From a virus: a DNA stretch of 64,000 nucleotides. The DNA is taken from positions 1 to 64,000 of the IMG/VR virus record IMGVR_UViG_3300021424_000009; one strand, written 5' to 3'. Under the pieces are notes generated by a model, which made no database searches, was not told the DNA's origin, and saw only the letters and a program-made list of their open reading frames with translations. The position numbers were made by a program, and so were the translations under genes. Below, piece after piece: positions 1 through 9,485 of the stretch (within the stretch, counting starts at the first letter, position 1; every line of letters begins with the position of its first letter).

Positions 1-288
1 AAAAGTATCGCCATCAACATAACATTGTCCAGTGGAAGATTCTGGCTGGCTGGCGTCTCGCAGGGTGGAGCACCGACTGTTCAGATTCAGACGAACACAC
101 AAATGTTTAGTCTGGGTTTTCAGCGAAGTTTTGCTGGCTTCGATGTGCAATACTGGAGCAGTTTGCAGGGAACCAACCCCCAACCCCTATATCAAGACAA
201 TGTCACTGGCGCTTTGCCTGCCACTGCGACACCTGGCTACACCAACTCCGTAACCAGTGGTCACTTGATTGGATTACGAATCGCATGA
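1..288 (+). CDS. C-terminal part of a tail fibre/virion protein (5' end outside window)
   Basis: The frame is open from base 1, so the N-terminus lies upstream; 95 residues are visible. They carry FWLAGVSQGG, a GALPATATPGYT stretch and a terminal GHLIGLRIA, a pattern I associate with C-terminal heads of phage fibre and collagen-like structural proteins. No catalytic motif is visible. The stop overlaps the next start (ATGA), which indicates translational coupling. Arg codons are AGA and CGA. The role as a receptor-facing tip is inference from position at the head of a fibre cassette. Confidence 0.55.
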   Translation, partial: KSIAINITLSSGRFWLAGVSQGGAPTVQIQTNTQMFSLGFQRSFAGFDVQYWSSLQGTNPQPLYQDNVTGALPATATPGYTNSVTSGHLIGLRIA

Positions 289-530
289 AACAGACGACTT
301 ACGGCCTTGGTGGTTTTGACCCGACGAAGCCCAACAACAACATTGTGCACGAAGTGGATGTGCCTGACCCGCAACCACAACCTTTGGATGGCATCGGCGT
401 ACTGGCCACCCTGCTCGCCGTCGTTGGAAGCGTCACCGTTGAGGACGCAGCGAACGCGGTTGGACTCACACCACAAGACCTCGTGCATGAAGCCCAGGCA
501 TGGGCAGCGGCACAGGATGGTGGTGGCTGA
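285..530 (+). CDS. Small hypothetical protein, 81 aa
   Basis: The ATG overlaps the upstream TGA by four bases, so it is probably translated by coupling with the preceding fibre gene. The protein has a polar N-terminus with a VHEVDVPDPQPQPLD stretch, then an Ala/Val-rich helical half (roughly residues 38-75) ending in DGGG. It has no Arg residues, no signal peptide and no known motif. The acidic-proline linker followed by a helix resembles small accessory proteins that follow fibre genes in aquatic phages, but no function can be assigned. Confidence 0.6.
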   Translation: MKQTTYGLGGFDPTKPNNNIVHEVDVPDPQPQPLDGIGVLATLLAVVGSVTVEDAANAVGLTPQDLVHEAQAWAAAQDGGG

Positions 531-557
531 TGGCAGGCGTACTCAAATAAAAGAAAG

Positions 558-563
558 TACTAT
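558..563 (+). promoter_or_regulatory. TACTAT -10-like box, leaderless arrangement
   Basis: TACTAT lies seven bases before the ATG at 571 and there is no clear Shine-Dalgarno sequence. If it is a -10 element, transcription would start at or next to the start codon. The same word precedes several other genes here (10759, 14005, 16125, 17406, 17713, 21476). Confidence 0.45.
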
Positions 564-570
564 ATAAAAT

Positions 571-2962
571 ATGACAACATTATCATTTCCAGCTTCACCT
601 AGTGTCGGCAATACTTATATTTCTGGTTCAAGAGTTTGGACTTGGAATGGATCTAAATGGGTTGTTCAGGCAAATGGATCTGTTTCATCTTCTACAATAG
701 CCGATGGTACAATAACTGAATCTAAGTTAGCAAACGACGCAGTAACCACAATTAAGATCGCTACTGATGCAGTCACATCAGCAAAAATTGAAGCCAATGC
801 AGTAACATCTAGTGAATTAGCAAACGATGCAGTAACAGAGTCCAAAATACTTAACTCATCAGTTACTGAAGGAAAACTAGCCAACGCCGCAGTTACATCA
901 GTTAAAATATCAAATAGTTCAATAACAACAGAAAAAATAAATGATGGTTCTGTTACTTCAGATAAATTATCGGCTAATGCAGTTACGTCCACAAAAATAG
1001 TTGATGGAGCAGTAACCTCAGCAAAACTTGCAGCAAATGCGCTACCGCAAGCTCTTGGCACTACAGCTAGTGTTGAGTTTAAAGATGTTGTTTTAACGCG
1101 GAAATTTAACCGTATCTGGAACAACCACCACGGTAAATTCAAATACGTCATCGGTTAACGACAGTACTTTTACGCTAAATGCAAACACCACTGGAGCACC
1201 AACTCTTAATGGTTCTTTAAAAATAGAACGTGGTACTTCTTCAGATGTATTTTTGCGCTGGAATGAAACAAAAGATGTTTGGGAAATTACTAATGATGGA
1301 ACAAATTATTTTAGGATAAATGTTGACCAAGTAAACGTAAAAGACTTTGGCGCAACAGGCGATGGAGTAACTGATGATTCTACAGCTTTTTCTAACGCTG
1401 CAAAATTTAAAACAGGCGCAGTAACATTTGATAACAGTGGCATTGAAAGGTCTAATGGTGTATTTGTATATGTTCCAGAAGGAACTTACTCATTGGGTAG
1501 TCGTGTTGACACTGGTGGAAGAGAAGTTGTTTGGGTTGTTGACAGAACAGCAGTAATATTGAATACAGAAAACCTTAACGGAGAATTATTGCGTAATAGC
1601 CAAAGAATAATGCAAGCTCCCTTTGGAAATGAAGATAATGCAACTGGTTTTGCTGTTCGCTTGTATCCTAATGGCTCAAACTATAATGACGCAGCAGAAA
1701 TACTTGGCGTACAAAACGAAGCAGATATATCTATCTACACAGATAGAGACGCTGTATCAATTTTTGCCGATGTATATGCCCCTCCTCCAACACTAACTCT
1801 TGCCAGTGCAACATATACTTCAACAACCGTGGTTCCAGCTACAGCAATTAGTTCCGAAAATCTCAAACTGCTGCGCAAAGGCATGTTGATAGACACTGGA
1901 CATAGCCCAACAAAGTACAGTGGATTTATTAAAGATTGGGCGTCAAACGGCACTAGCATAACTGTCGGTGGGTGGTACCTCGCAAATGGAACAGCTCAGC
2001 CCGCATCAACCCCTCCTGGTTCAGCGACTGCATATGTAAACCCATTCACAAAAGTATGGGCGCACAACGCCAATGTGCTTATGAATGAGGCATCTCACGC
2101 TGACGCAATGAGTGGCTTTGAGCTTGGTTTAGTGGACAATAAGGCAAACTCAACTGCAGCGCACGGGGGTTCTCACTATGTGTGGGGATTTGATGCAGTA
2201 AACCTTGGAACATATAAAATTCAAAGCTTTTTTATTGCTCGTGGTTCTGGGTTTAGTGGTCTTCGTGTTGATAATGCTGATATAGGTCTATATTATAGGT
2301 CAACTGGTAATATTATTCAATCAATGCGTGGAAACAAAATAGCAACAGCTATTCGTTCTGATGGAACTATGGAATTGGGCAGACAAGACACCGCAGCAAC
2401 CTGGTATATGGACATACATACATCTGGTCACGATGAGTCAACAACAGATTACAATGCCAGAATACAGGTTTCTGGTGGAACATCAACAAATGGATCCGCA
2501 AATATAACACTATTTGCCTCTAATACAGATACTCAAGTATTGAGACCAAGAGCCGATAATACTTACGCTTTAGGTGGCGCCTCAAGAAGATGGACTCAAT
2601 TATTTGCCGCAACAGCAACAATAAGCACTTCAGACGAAAGATCTAAAGAACAAATTTTTCCAATAGATGAGGCTATTTTAAATGCATGGGCAGATGTAGA
2701 ATATGTTAAATTTAAGTTTAAAGACTCAGTTGAACAAAAGGGATCTGGTGCTAGATGGCACTTTGGATTCATAGCCCAAAGAGTTAAAGAAGTATTTGAA
2801 AATCATGGATTAGACCCATTTGCCTATGGAATACTTTGCTATGACGAATGGCCAGCAGAAGAAAGTATTGAGGCTGGTAATCGTTATGGAATTAGATATG
2901 AAGAAGCTCTGGCTTTAGAATGCGCCTATCTTCGTCATAAAATAAATCAATTACAAAATTAA
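571..2962 (+). CDS. Tail fibre/tailspike with pectate-lyase-type beta-helix and S74 chaperone domain; one CGG +1 recoding site
   Basis: Joined product is 796 aa (571-1098, then 1100-2962). Residues 1-35 form the FPASPSVG...WTWNG module shared with other fibres here. Residues about 45-157 are 10-11-residue AVTSAKI-type repeats. The CGG at 1099 moves the frame to GNLTVSGTTTTVN, a known fibre motif. VKDFGATGDGVTDD (about 256-269) is the start of a pectate-lyase-3-type right-handed beta-helix, often a polysaccharide depolymerase. The C-terminus from S687 (SDERSK, then GARWHFGFIAQRVKE) matches the intramolecular chaperone family (peptidase S74), with Ser687 and Lys692 as the likely autocleavage pair. 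Without the shift, translation stops at 1158 after only the repeats. Fibre role is well supported; the sugar target is unknown. Confidence 0.85.
703..1041 (+). repeat. About 11 in-frame 10-11-residue fibre repeats
   Basis: Coding repeats of the form (D/N)AVT(S/E)xK(I/L)xxN run from DGTITESKL to DGAVTSAKLAANAL. The codons have diverged, so this is an old protein repeat rather than a recent DNA duplication. It is likely a trimeric fibre shaft. Confidence 0.75.
1099..1101 (+). other. CGG +1 recoding site 1
   Basis: The context is ACG CGG A. The zero frame stops at 1158. A +1 move reads GGA and continues to 2962 as LT-GNLTVSG. Homology to the fibre motif fixes the shift point and favours a single glycine at the site. 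Confidence 0.85.
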
Positions 2963-3026
2963 GGTAAACTTGATGTATTGCCAGCAAAAAACAATTACTA
3001 TTTTAATAGCACTCGGAGGTCAATAA

Positions 3027-4046
3027 ATGCCAATAGATTTTCCTAATTCGCCCTCTAACGGACAGAGTTTTACTTCTGGCGATAAAACGTGGACCTATAA
3101 CGGCACTGCTTGGGTGCTAGCAATCGGCACTGTAGCCATAGGTAATGCATCAATAGATGTTAATAAAATTGATGGTGGGACCGCAACCAATAATTATTTT
3201 CTTAAGGTAAACACTTCTGCTGACTCAGGTTTGACTTGGTCAAATTTATCTGAAACTGTTAATCTTACTGGTTTAAGCGATGTAACCATTAGCTCCCCTT
3301 CAAGCGGTCAAGTATTAAAATACGATGGCAATACATGGATCAATGACTCTGATGCTGCAGGAACATCGATCAACAGCCTTGATGACATAGGGGACGTAGT
3401 TATTAGCTCTCCTTCAAGCGGTCAAGTATTAAAATATATTGGTAATACATGGGTTAACGGAACCGATAATGCGGGAACAACGATAAACTTTCTTGATGAT
3501 GTTGGAGATGTTTCTGTAACTGGCGTTGTTGCTGGTAAGGTTCTTCAATACAACGGCAATGCCTGGGTTGGTGCAACTGTTGCCGGGGGTGCTACGACTT
3601 CATCAAGTCCTCCGGCAAGCCCGGCAGCTGGAGCTCTATGGTTTGATTCAGATGACGGTAAAACGTATGTTTACTACGATAGCTATTGGGTTGAAATTGG
3701 CGGTAATCCACAGGCTGTAACGATTAGCGATAGCGCACCTGCTTCTCCAATACTTGGTCAAGTTTGGTATAATTCAAGCAATGGTGCTACCTATATCTAT
3801 TATGATAGTTATTGGGTTGAAGTGGGTGGAGTTTCAACGAACGTAGTTTTAAATACAATTGACGCAAAAGGTGATTTGATTGTCGGAACCGCTGACAATA
3901 CGATAACCAAGATTTCGGCTGGAACGAATGGATACGTACTTGCCGCAAATTCATCGACCGCAACGGGCCTGGAATGGAAACAGGTTGCCAGCGATCCAAT
4001 GACGTCACAAGCAGCAGCCTTGTTCATAATGGACATCGGCGCATAA
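3027..4046 (+). CDS. Short tail fibre/virion protein with tandem repeats, 339 aa
   Basis: Starts with MPIDFPNSPSNG and WTYNGTAWV, the N-terminal module also found at 571, 7692 and 11187; this is probably a shared attachment or assembly domain. Three 38-residue repeats (DNA period 114 bases, near 3288, 3402 and 3516) carry SSPSSGQVLKY.GNTW. Two further repeats (about residues 195-270) carry SPPASPAAGALWF and YYDSYWVE, a pattern common in phage fibre modules. GGAGGT precedes the ATG. There are no Arg codons at all. The function as a fibre is inferred from architecture and neighbourhood. Confidence 0.65.
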   Translation: MPIDFPNSPSNGQSFTSGDKTWTYNGTAWVLAIGTVAIGNASIDVNKIDGGTATNNYFLKVNTSADSGLTWSNLSETVNLTGLSDVTISSPSSGQVLKYDGNTWINDSDAAGTSINSLDDIGDVVISSPSSGQVLKYIGNTWVNGTDNAGTTINFLDDVGDVSVTGVVAGKVLQYNGNAWVGATVAGGATTSSSPPASPAAGALWFDSDDGKTYVYYDSYWVEIGGNPQAVTISDSAPASPILGQVWYNSSNGATYIYYDSYWVEVGGVSTNVVLNTIDAKGDLIVGTADNTITKISAGTNGYVLAANSSTATGLEWKQVASDPMTSQAAALFIMDIGA

Positions 4047-4052
4047 AAGTGT

Positions 4053-4058
4053 TATAAT
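4053..4058 (+). promoter_or_regulatory. TATAAT box before small virion gene
   Basis: TATAAT sits in a 31-base gap, followed by AAGGAG and the ATG at 4078. It is placed as a -10 element; no convincing -35 is visible. Confidence 0.35.
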
Positions 4059-4077
4059 ATTAAAAGGAGTATAGAAA

Positions 4078-4413
4078 ATGGCTGTAGGAGATAGAACAGA
4101 ACAAAGGCTTGGCGGTCCAACACAGTTGGGTACGACAACCACGACCGTTTGCACGGTGTCAGCAAGCAGGGTCGAGGTACTGAAGCAAATCATCATCACC
4201 AACACCGACACGGTCGACAGGACGTTTACTTTAGCTATCGGTACTGCTGCAACTGCAGCAAATCGAATTATTTCTCAATTGCCCATTGGCGCAAACGACA
4301 TCATGGTGTTCGACACGGCGCTAGTTCTCACGGCTGGCGAAACCCTTCAGGGGCTTGCAGATGCGGCAAGCGTCGTTAATGTGACCGTCATTGGGTGGGA
4401 AAAGGAAGTTTAA
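4078..4413 (+). CDS. Small virion-associated protein, 111 aa
   Basis: Beta-rich protein with the pattern TTVCTVSASRVEVLKQIIITN, then LPIGANDIMVFDTALVL and a terminal VTVIGWEKE. This is the compact beta-sandwich style of small phage proteins that sit beside fibres. It resembles the 122-aa protein at 7963 and the outer parts of the protein at 11451 in layout (hydroxylated N-terminus, IIITN-like strand, LTAGETLQ-like turn). AAGGAG lies nine bases before the ATG. No enzymatic motif is seen and the exact role is unknown. Confidence 0.6.
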   Translation: MAVGDRTEQRLGGPTQLGTTTTTVCTVSASRVEVLKQIIITNTDTVDRTFTLAIGTAATAANRIISQLPIGANDIMVFDTALVLTAGETLQGLADAASVVNVTVIGWEKEV

Positions 4414-4419
4414 TTCCCA

Positions 4420-5262
4420 ATGCCAATTACATCCGCCTATGGTGAGTATCGCTTAATCAATGTATTGAGCGTTGAGTTTTTGCTGGTCGGCGGCGGTGGC
4501 GGCGGTGGCAGTCTTGCTCAGGCTTACACAACAGCAGGCGGTGGTGGTGGTGGTGGCGGCTTCGTCACAGGCTCAGGAATAATCGGCAAACAGACGCTAA
4601 CGGTAAAAGTTGGGGCTGGTGGCAGCGGTGCTAACCGCTACGGCAACAAAGGGAGAAACGGAACGGCATCATCGTTCATCGGTTCTGCTAACGGCGGCGG
4701 CGGTGGCGCTGGTGTCGGGTCGGGCAACATTGGCGGTTCGGGCGGTGGCGGCGGTGGCGTTAGTGATGGTGTGAGTAGGGCAGGCGGCGTGGCGGTATCG
4801 GGTGAAGGCAACAACGGTGGCGCAGGTGACGGTGGTGGAACGAACGGCGGCGGTGGCGGCGGTGGTGCTGGTGCTGTCGGAGGCGCTTGCCTATCCGCAG
4901 GCATAGGTGGCATAGGCGGTGCTGGCACGAGCAACTCTTACAACGGAACGGCGACGACTTACTCATCGGGCGGCGGAGGTGGTGGAATGATTACAGGTGG
5001 CGCAGGTGGAACGAACGCTGGCAACGGTGGCAGTGCTAATAATGGTGCTAATGCTACGCCTGCTAATCGTGGGTGCGGAGGCGGTGGTGACGGCTTCAAC
5101 GATGTTGGCGGCAACGGTTCATCAGGTCGTGTCATCATTCGTGCGCTCACCACAGCTTTAAATAGATTTAGTGTCACAACTACTGGATCACCAACTACAG
5201 GAATAGATGGTGTGTATACGTATTACGTATACAATGCAACTGGTTCTTTTGGGATTAGTTAA
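4420..5262 (+). CDS. Polyglycine adhesin-like protein, 280 aa
   Basis: After a short beta region (VEFLLVGGGGGGGS) almost the whole protein is runs of glycine separated by Ala, Ser, Asn and Thr, with VKVGAGGSG and GRVIIR strands near the ends. The layout recalls the glycine-rich motifs of T-even gp38 adhesins, which fold as polyglycine-II sandwiches and bind host receptors; assigning that fold here is inference. The DNA is very GC-rich because of GGC/GGT runs, and the opposite strand is open as a result. Arg codons are CGC, CGT, AGA and AGG, never CGG, although CGG is abundant out of phase. Confidence 0.7.
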   Translation: MPITSAYGEYRLINVLSVEFLLVGGGGGGGSLAQAYTTAGGGGGGGGFVTGSGIIGKQTLTVKVGAGGSGANRYGNKGRNGTASSFIGSANGGGGGAGVGSGNIGGSGGGGGGVSDGVSRAGGVAVSGEGNNGGAGDGGGTNGGGGGGGAGAVGGACLSAGIGGIGGAGTSNSYNGTATTYSSGGGGGGMITGGAGGTNAGNGGSANNGANATPANRGCGGGGDGFNDVGGNGSSGRVIIRALTTALNRFSVTTTGSPTTGIDGVYTYYVYNATGSFGIS

Positions 5263-5264
5263 TT

Positions 5265-6962
5265 ATGAGTATCTCAGGAGCCCGCAAACCAAGACTCGCA
5301 ACCGAATATGGGATCGCATCCGGCGGAACAGAAACGGATATCACCGTCTCTGGTGTTTCTTATAAATTACATACATTTACGGCATCAAGTACGCTGACCG
5401 TTACTCAACCTGGTTGGTTTGATGTGCTCATGTTTGCTGGCGGCGGAGGTGGGGGCGGTTCTGGAACTGGTTCAACTTTGTATTCGGGCGGCGGTGGCGG
5501 AGCAGGTGGAGTATTGCAAACTACAATTTATTTAGATTCAAGCCAAACAGTAACTATTGGTGCTGGTGGTGCGGCAGGTCAGGGCGAATCCCAGATTTCT
5601 GGTTCAGGTCTTGGTTCTTCTATTGGTGGTGCTCGTGGTTTATCTGTTGCTGGCGGCGGTCATGGTGGTGATGCTGTTGATAGCGGTGGTTTGCGAGCAG
5701 GTGGCGCAGGTGGTTCTGGTGGCGGTGGCATAAATAGCACTTCGTCTTATCGTCGTGCTGGTGGTGCGGCTATGGCTAACACGGTCAGCGGCTACGCAGG
5801 TGGTAGCGGAGACAACAGCAATTCTGCGGCTCAACCCGCTGGCGGTGGTGGTGGTGCTACCGCAGTTGGCGGAAACGGTATTGCTGTTGGCGCAACTGGT
5901 GGTGCTGGTGGTGCTGGTTATGACGTATCGGCATTTATTGGAGGAAGTGCTCTTTTTAAAGGAGCAGGTGGCGGTGGCGGAGGTTACGTAGGTGGCGCTG
6001 GTGGCTCATCTATTGGTGGTACTGGTGGCTCTAATAATGCCAATGGCACAGCAGCATCTGCAAACACAGCAAGTGGTGGAGGAGGATGTGGTCGTAGTTC
6101 TTCACCGTCTGGAAATTTAAATGGCGGCGCAGGCGGTTCAGGAATCGTCTACATTCGTCGTAGAGTCTCAGGATCTGCTGTAGGAACGCTTCGTTATCAA
6201 CCGACCTTGAATGTTGAGTATCTGCTGGTCGGTGGCGGAGGTGGCGGTGGTGCAAGGGACAGTTTCTCTGGCGGAGGTGGAGGCGGTGGCGGTTTTGTTA
6301 CCGGTTCAGGGATCATCACACAAACCTCGTACACCATCAAGGTCGGGTCGGGTGGTGCGGCAGGAACGACTGCGCCAGTTCCCGCAATGAATGGAACGGC
6401 ATCAGCATTTCTTAACGCCGCTAACGGTGGTGGTGCTGGTGGTGCTGGTGGCGGTGGACATAATGGCGCATCAGGTGGCGGTTCAGCGAACGCAACTGCT
6501 GGCGGTACGGGCATCTCAGGTGAAGGCAACGCAGGCGGCACAGGTTCAGGCTCAACAGGTGGAGGCGGTGGTGGTGGTGCGGGCGGCACAGGAAGCAACG
6601 GCAGCGCAAACACAGGCGCGGCTGGTGGTGCGGCAAGCACGAATAACTACACAGGCTCAACGATTTCGTATTCGGCTGGTGGTGGCGGCGGTGGAAACAC
6701 AACACAAGGTTCGGCGGGAACGAACGCTGGTGCAGGTGGCGGCGGTGCGGCTACCGCTAATCGTGGCGGAGGAGGCGGAGGAGGCGGTAATAACAGCAAC
6801 GGCGGTGCAGGCGGCTCAGGTCGTGTCGTAGTCCGTTGGCTAACCGCAGATGCAACAGGTCTTTCTATTTCTACAACAGGAAGCCCGACAACCGGAACAG
6901 ACGGTTCTTACACATGGTATGCATGGGATGCAACAGGATCTCTAACAATGGCGAGGGCATAA
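5265..6962 (+). CDS. Double-length polyglycine adhesin-like protein, 565 aa
   Basis: Begins two bases after the previous stop. Two polyglycine halves are fused. The first (about residues 45-300) runs from FDVLMFAGGGGGGG to GIVYIRRR. The second (about 315-540) restarts with VEYLLVGGGGGGG, TIKVGSGG and GRVVVRW, and closely resembles the neighbouring 280-aa protein. Its tail (TTGSPTTGTDGSYTW) is nearly the same as the end of that neighbour (TTGSPTTGIDGVYTY). This suggests duplication and fusion within the cassette. A receptor-binding role is inferred. No CGG codon occurs in phase. Confidence 0.7.
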   Translation: MSISGARKPRLATEYGIASGGTETDITVSGVSYKLHTFTASSTLTVTQPGWFDVLMFAGGGGGGGSGTGSTLYSGGGGGAGGVLQTTIYLDSSQTVTIGAGGAAGQGESQISGSGLGSSIGGARGLSVAGGGHGGDAVDSGGLRAGGAGGSGGGGINSTSSYRRAGGAAMANTVSGYAGGSGDNSNSAAQPAGGGGGATAVGGNGIAVGATGGAGGAGYDVSAFIGGSALFKGAGGGGGGYVGGAGGSSIGGTGGSNNANGTAASANTASGGGGCGRSSSPSGNLNGGAGGSGIVYIRRRVSGSAVGTLRYQPTLNVEYLLVGGGGGGGARDSFSGGGGGGGGFVTGSGIITQTSYTIKVGSGGAAGTTAPVPAMNGTASAFLNAANGGGAGGAGGGGHNGASGGGSANATAGGTGISGEGNAGGTGSGSTGGGGGGGAGGTGSNGSANTGAAGGAASTNNYTGSTISYSAGGGGGGNTTQGSAGTNAGAGGGGAATANRGGGGGGGGNNSNGGAGGSGRVVVRWLTADATGLSISTTGSPTTGTDGSYTWYAWDATGSLTMARA

Positions 6963-7008
6963 TGACAAATAATAAATATTGTTTTACTATAGGTGTTGGA
7001 GGTAAATA

Positions 7009-7677
7009 ATGCCTTTTTCAAGTGTTTTAGGTGCGTCATCTGTAATTAAGCCAGGTGTATGTACATCAACAACCCGCCCATCCGTTCCTTTTGAGGGTCA
7101 ACTTATTTACGAGACCGATACGGACAGGCTTGCGGTATACACAGGAACTACATGGTCATACATGACTGGCTCTGCTGCTCCCCCAGGTCTTATTTATCTT
7201 ACGAGTGCAACATTTACAACAGCATCATCAGTCAGCCTACCAGCAAATACATTTACAAGCACTTATTTAAATTATCGCGTGTTCATTAATATCAGCGCAA
7301 GTAGCACAAATCAAACTTTGTCTATGCGCGTCAACGCGTCAGGTGCGGCACAAACACTTGGTAACTATTATCAGCATCGAATTGAAATTAACGGCATAGC
7401 CCAAGTCAGTGACAACGGCTCATCGTCAGCAAACATCAATCGTATGCGAAACGCACACATGTTTGGTAGCAACGTCATTGATGTGTTCAGCCCTGCAGAC
7501 AGTTCTATTGTTACGGCTTGGACGTATCAGGGCAATGGCGAAACCACCGCTGGAAATTCTACGGCGACAATTGGCGGCGGGTTCTACAACCTTGCGGGGG
7601 CTCATGACGGTTTGACGTTTTTTGTTGGTGGCACTATGTCGGGTATTATTCGCGTCTACGGATATGCAAACAGTTAG
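7009..7677 (+). CDS. Tail fibre-like virion protein, 222 aa
   Basis: GGAGGT precedes the ATG. The first 55 residues hold TTRPSVPFEGQLIYETDTDRL and YTGTTWSYM, a module often found at the start or middle of phage fibre and structural proteins. The remaining 150 residues are beta-rich (FINISASSTNQTLSMRVN; HRIEINGIAQV; GGFYNLAGAHDGLTFF; GIIRVYGYANS), which suits a globular receptor-facing head. No catalytic residues are recognised. Arg codons are CGC, CGT, CGA and AGG. The fibre assignment rests on the module and position. Confidence 0.65.
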   Translation: MPFSSVLGASSVIKPGVCTSTTRPSVPFEGQLIYETDTDRLAVYTGTTWSYMTGSAAPPGLIYLTSATFTTASSVSLPANTFTSTYLNYRVFINISASSTNQTLSMRVNASGAAQTLGNYYQHRIEINGIAQVSDNGSSSANINRMRNAHMFGSNVIDVFSPADSSIVTAWTYQGNGETTAGNSTATIGGGFYNLAGAHDGLTFFVGGTMSGIIRVYGYANS

Positions 7678-7691
7678 GCTGGAGGTGTGTG

Positions 7692-7952
7692 ATGCCTATT
7701 GATTTTCCAAATTCCCCATCAAATAATGATGTTTATACTGTAGGTAATAGATCATGGGTATATGCATCATCTACAGGAACATGGACTCTACAGTCATCTG
7801 CTTTGGTCGTTGCAGGTACACTAGCCCCTGGTGCGGCAAATGGTCAGGCACTTTTGGCCAATTCCTCGGCATCGAATGGTTTGGAATGGGGACAAGCAGG
7901 ATCTCCCGCAGATGATGCGGGCGCAGTAATAGGCACTCAAGTATTTAGTTAA
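7692..7952 (+). CDS. Short fibre-module protein, 86 aa
   Basis: I start at ATG 7692 behind GGAGG rather than at the GTG immediately before it, because MPIDFPNSPSN is the shared N-terminal module seen at 3027 and 11187. After the W-rich module a short stretch (APGAANGQALLANSS and LEWGQ) resembles the end of the 339-aa fibre (NGYVLAANSS and GLEWKQ). It is therefore a minimal version of that fibre, perhaps shortened by internal deletion. The role may be to anchor partner proteins. Confidence 0.6.
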   Translation: MPIDFPNSPSNNDVYTVGNRSWVYASSTGTWTLQSSALVVAGTLAPGAANGQALLANSSASNGLEWGQAGSPADDAGAVIGTQVFS

Positions 7953-7962
7953 GGAGAAATAA

Positions 7963-8331
7963 ATGGCAACATTTACAAAAATCGCTCTCAGTGGCGGAAC
8001 AGCTGATGGTCGTGCAATCAAGGTGGGAGCTACTGCCATTGCCTCTGGTACGACGATTCATACGGGTCACACTACAGCAACGACTCATGACGAGGTTTGG
8101 TTGTATGCAATGAATACCTCGGCATCAGCGGTTAAACTAACTGTTGGTTGGGGTGGAACCACAGATCCTGACGATCTAATTGAATTGACGGTGCAACCAG
8201 AAGCAGGCTTGGTGACTGTTGCTCCCGGACTTATTATAAAAGGTGCCGCAAGTGCCCTTATAATAAAAGCATCTGCAGCAACAGCCAATGTTATTACGAT
8301 TCACGGGTTCGTGAACCGAATCACGGCGTAA
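7963..8331 (+). CDS. Small virion-associated protein, 122 aa
   Basis: AAGGAG precedes the ATG. Beta-rich protein of the same general style as the 111-aa protein at 4078: TAIASGTTIHTGH, then VWLYAMNTSASAVKLTVGWGG, then a terminal IHGFVNRITA. This type is common beside fibres and polyglycine proteins in aquatic phages. No known catalytic motif is present. It is followed three bases later by the next polyglycine gene, mirroring the 4078/4420 pair, so the two-gene unit is repeated in the cassette. Confidence 0.6.
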   Translation: MATFTKIALSGGTADGRAIKVGATAIASGTTIHTGHTTATTHDEVWLYAMNTSASAVKLTVGWGGTTDPDDLIELTVQPEAGLVTVAPGLIIKGAASALIIKASAATANVITIHGFVNRITA

Positions 8332-8334
8332 CCG

Positions 8335-9270
8335 ATGGCTACGGCTCGCCGCCAACTTGGGTATGTGTCGTCATTGACGACGCAGACCGTCAATGTGCAG
8401 GGCTACGGCGTAGCAACAGGCGGCTCATCGTCAAGCATCACAGTCGGAACACAGGCGTACACGCTTCTCACCTTCACTAGCGACAGTACGCTAACGGTGA
8501 CGAAGGCAGGGTTGTTTGACATTCTGCTTATCGGCGGTGGTGGTGGCGGCGGCGGTGCTACTAACAATAACGGTGCTGGTGGTGGCGGCGGTGGTGGCGG
8601 CATTCTTGGACTAGATGAAACGATTACCGTGTATCTTGACGCTAATCAAACGATAGATGTAGGCGCAGGCGGCAACGGTTCTACTTCGTACAGTAGCGCA
8701 GGGTTTCCGTCTCGCATCGGGAATAAGCACATTGTCTATGGCGGTGGTCGTGGCGGCTCTTACGCTCAGTCGGTTTCATCTAGCGAGCCTGAGAACGGTG
8801 GGATTATGTTTCGTGTTGGTGGCGCAGGTGCTAATCAAGGCGGTATGGCAAACGCCGCAGGATACGGGAACGCTCATTTCGCAAACGGTGAGAGCCGTAT
8901 CAGTCACGGTCAAGTGAGCAACACCTACATCGGCGGCAACGGAACTGATAACTTTACTTCGGCTAACGCCGCTGGTGGTGGTGGTGGTGGTGCTAACGGC
9001 AACGGCGGCAACGCAGCAGGAACGACAGGTGGCACGGGCGGCAACGGTAGAGACATTTCAGGTTTCATTACGGGTGCGGCTTACAACGCTTGCGCTGGTG
9101 GTGGCGGTGGTGGTGCGACAGGTGGCTCAGCAGGAACAGGCGGTGTCGCAGGCACTACTTCTGGTGCTGGCAACGCTGGCGTGAACTATGGTGCTGGCGG
9201 TGGCGGAACTAAAGGCGGCAACGGCGGTAATGGGCAAGCAGGTGTCGTCTATGTCAGGTTCAAGGTATGA
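8335..9270 (+). CDS. Polyglycine adhesin-like protein, 311 aa
   Basis: Starts MATARRQLGYVSSLTTQTV, an N-terminus shared in style with the protein at 9485 (MARSYLGYVSSQTTDTV). A beta region (YTLLTFTSDSTLTVTK, FDILLIGGGGGG) leads into long glycine runs to a terminal GVVYVRFKV. It probably adopts a polyglycine-II sandwich like T-even gp38, by inference. Arg codons are CGC, CGT, AGA and AGG with no CGG in phase. The stop overlaps the next start (ATGA). Confidence 0.7.
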   Translation: MATARRQLGYVSSLTTQTVNVQGYGVATGGSSSSITVGTQAYTLLTFTSDSTLTVTKAGLFDILLIGGGGGGGGATNNNGAGGGGGGGGILGLDETITVYLDANQTIDVGAGGNGSTSYSSAGFPSRIGNKHIVYGGGRGGSYAQSVSSSEPENGGIMFRVGGAGANQGGMANAAGYGNAHFANGESRISHGQVSNTYIGGNGTDNFTSANAAGGGGGGANGNGGNAAGTTGGTGGNGRDISGFITGAAYNACAGGGGGGATGGSAGTGGVAGTTSGAGNAGVNYGAGGGGTKGGNGGNGQAGVVYVRFKV

Positions 9271-9485
9271 GCGCACCGACTTTCGCAAAGGTTGAGAACG
9301 GCATCGTCACCGATGTTCGTGTCGTGTCGTGGGATTTCTTGGTCGCTAATCCTGAACGCTACGGCGACAGCGAACTGTGGGTTGAGTGTTTCCAAGACGG
9401 TTCAGGTCGTGGCTACTGCGGCAAGGGCTGGTCGTATGATGCGGTGAACGATGTATTCGTCGCACCGACGATTGAGGAGGAGTAA
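9267..9485 (+). CDS. Small conserved-type phage protein, 72 aa
   Basis: Overlaps the upstream stop (ATGA) and its own stop overlaps the next start (TAATG), so it is translated inside a coupled chain. The sequence has FAKVENGIVTDVRVV, ERYGDSELWVECF, GYCGKGWSYD and NDVFVAPT. This family (short protein describing an asparagine- and tryptophan-rich fold) is frequent beside fibres in T4-like aquatic phages. The 118-aa protein at 10803 is a longer relative (TQVIVV, GYTFNAELDAFVAPKP). The function is unknown and probably structural. Confidence 0.65.
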   Translation: MSAPTFAKVENGIVTDVRVVSWDFLVANPERYGDSELWVECFQDGSGRGYCGKGWSYDAVNDVFVAPTIEEE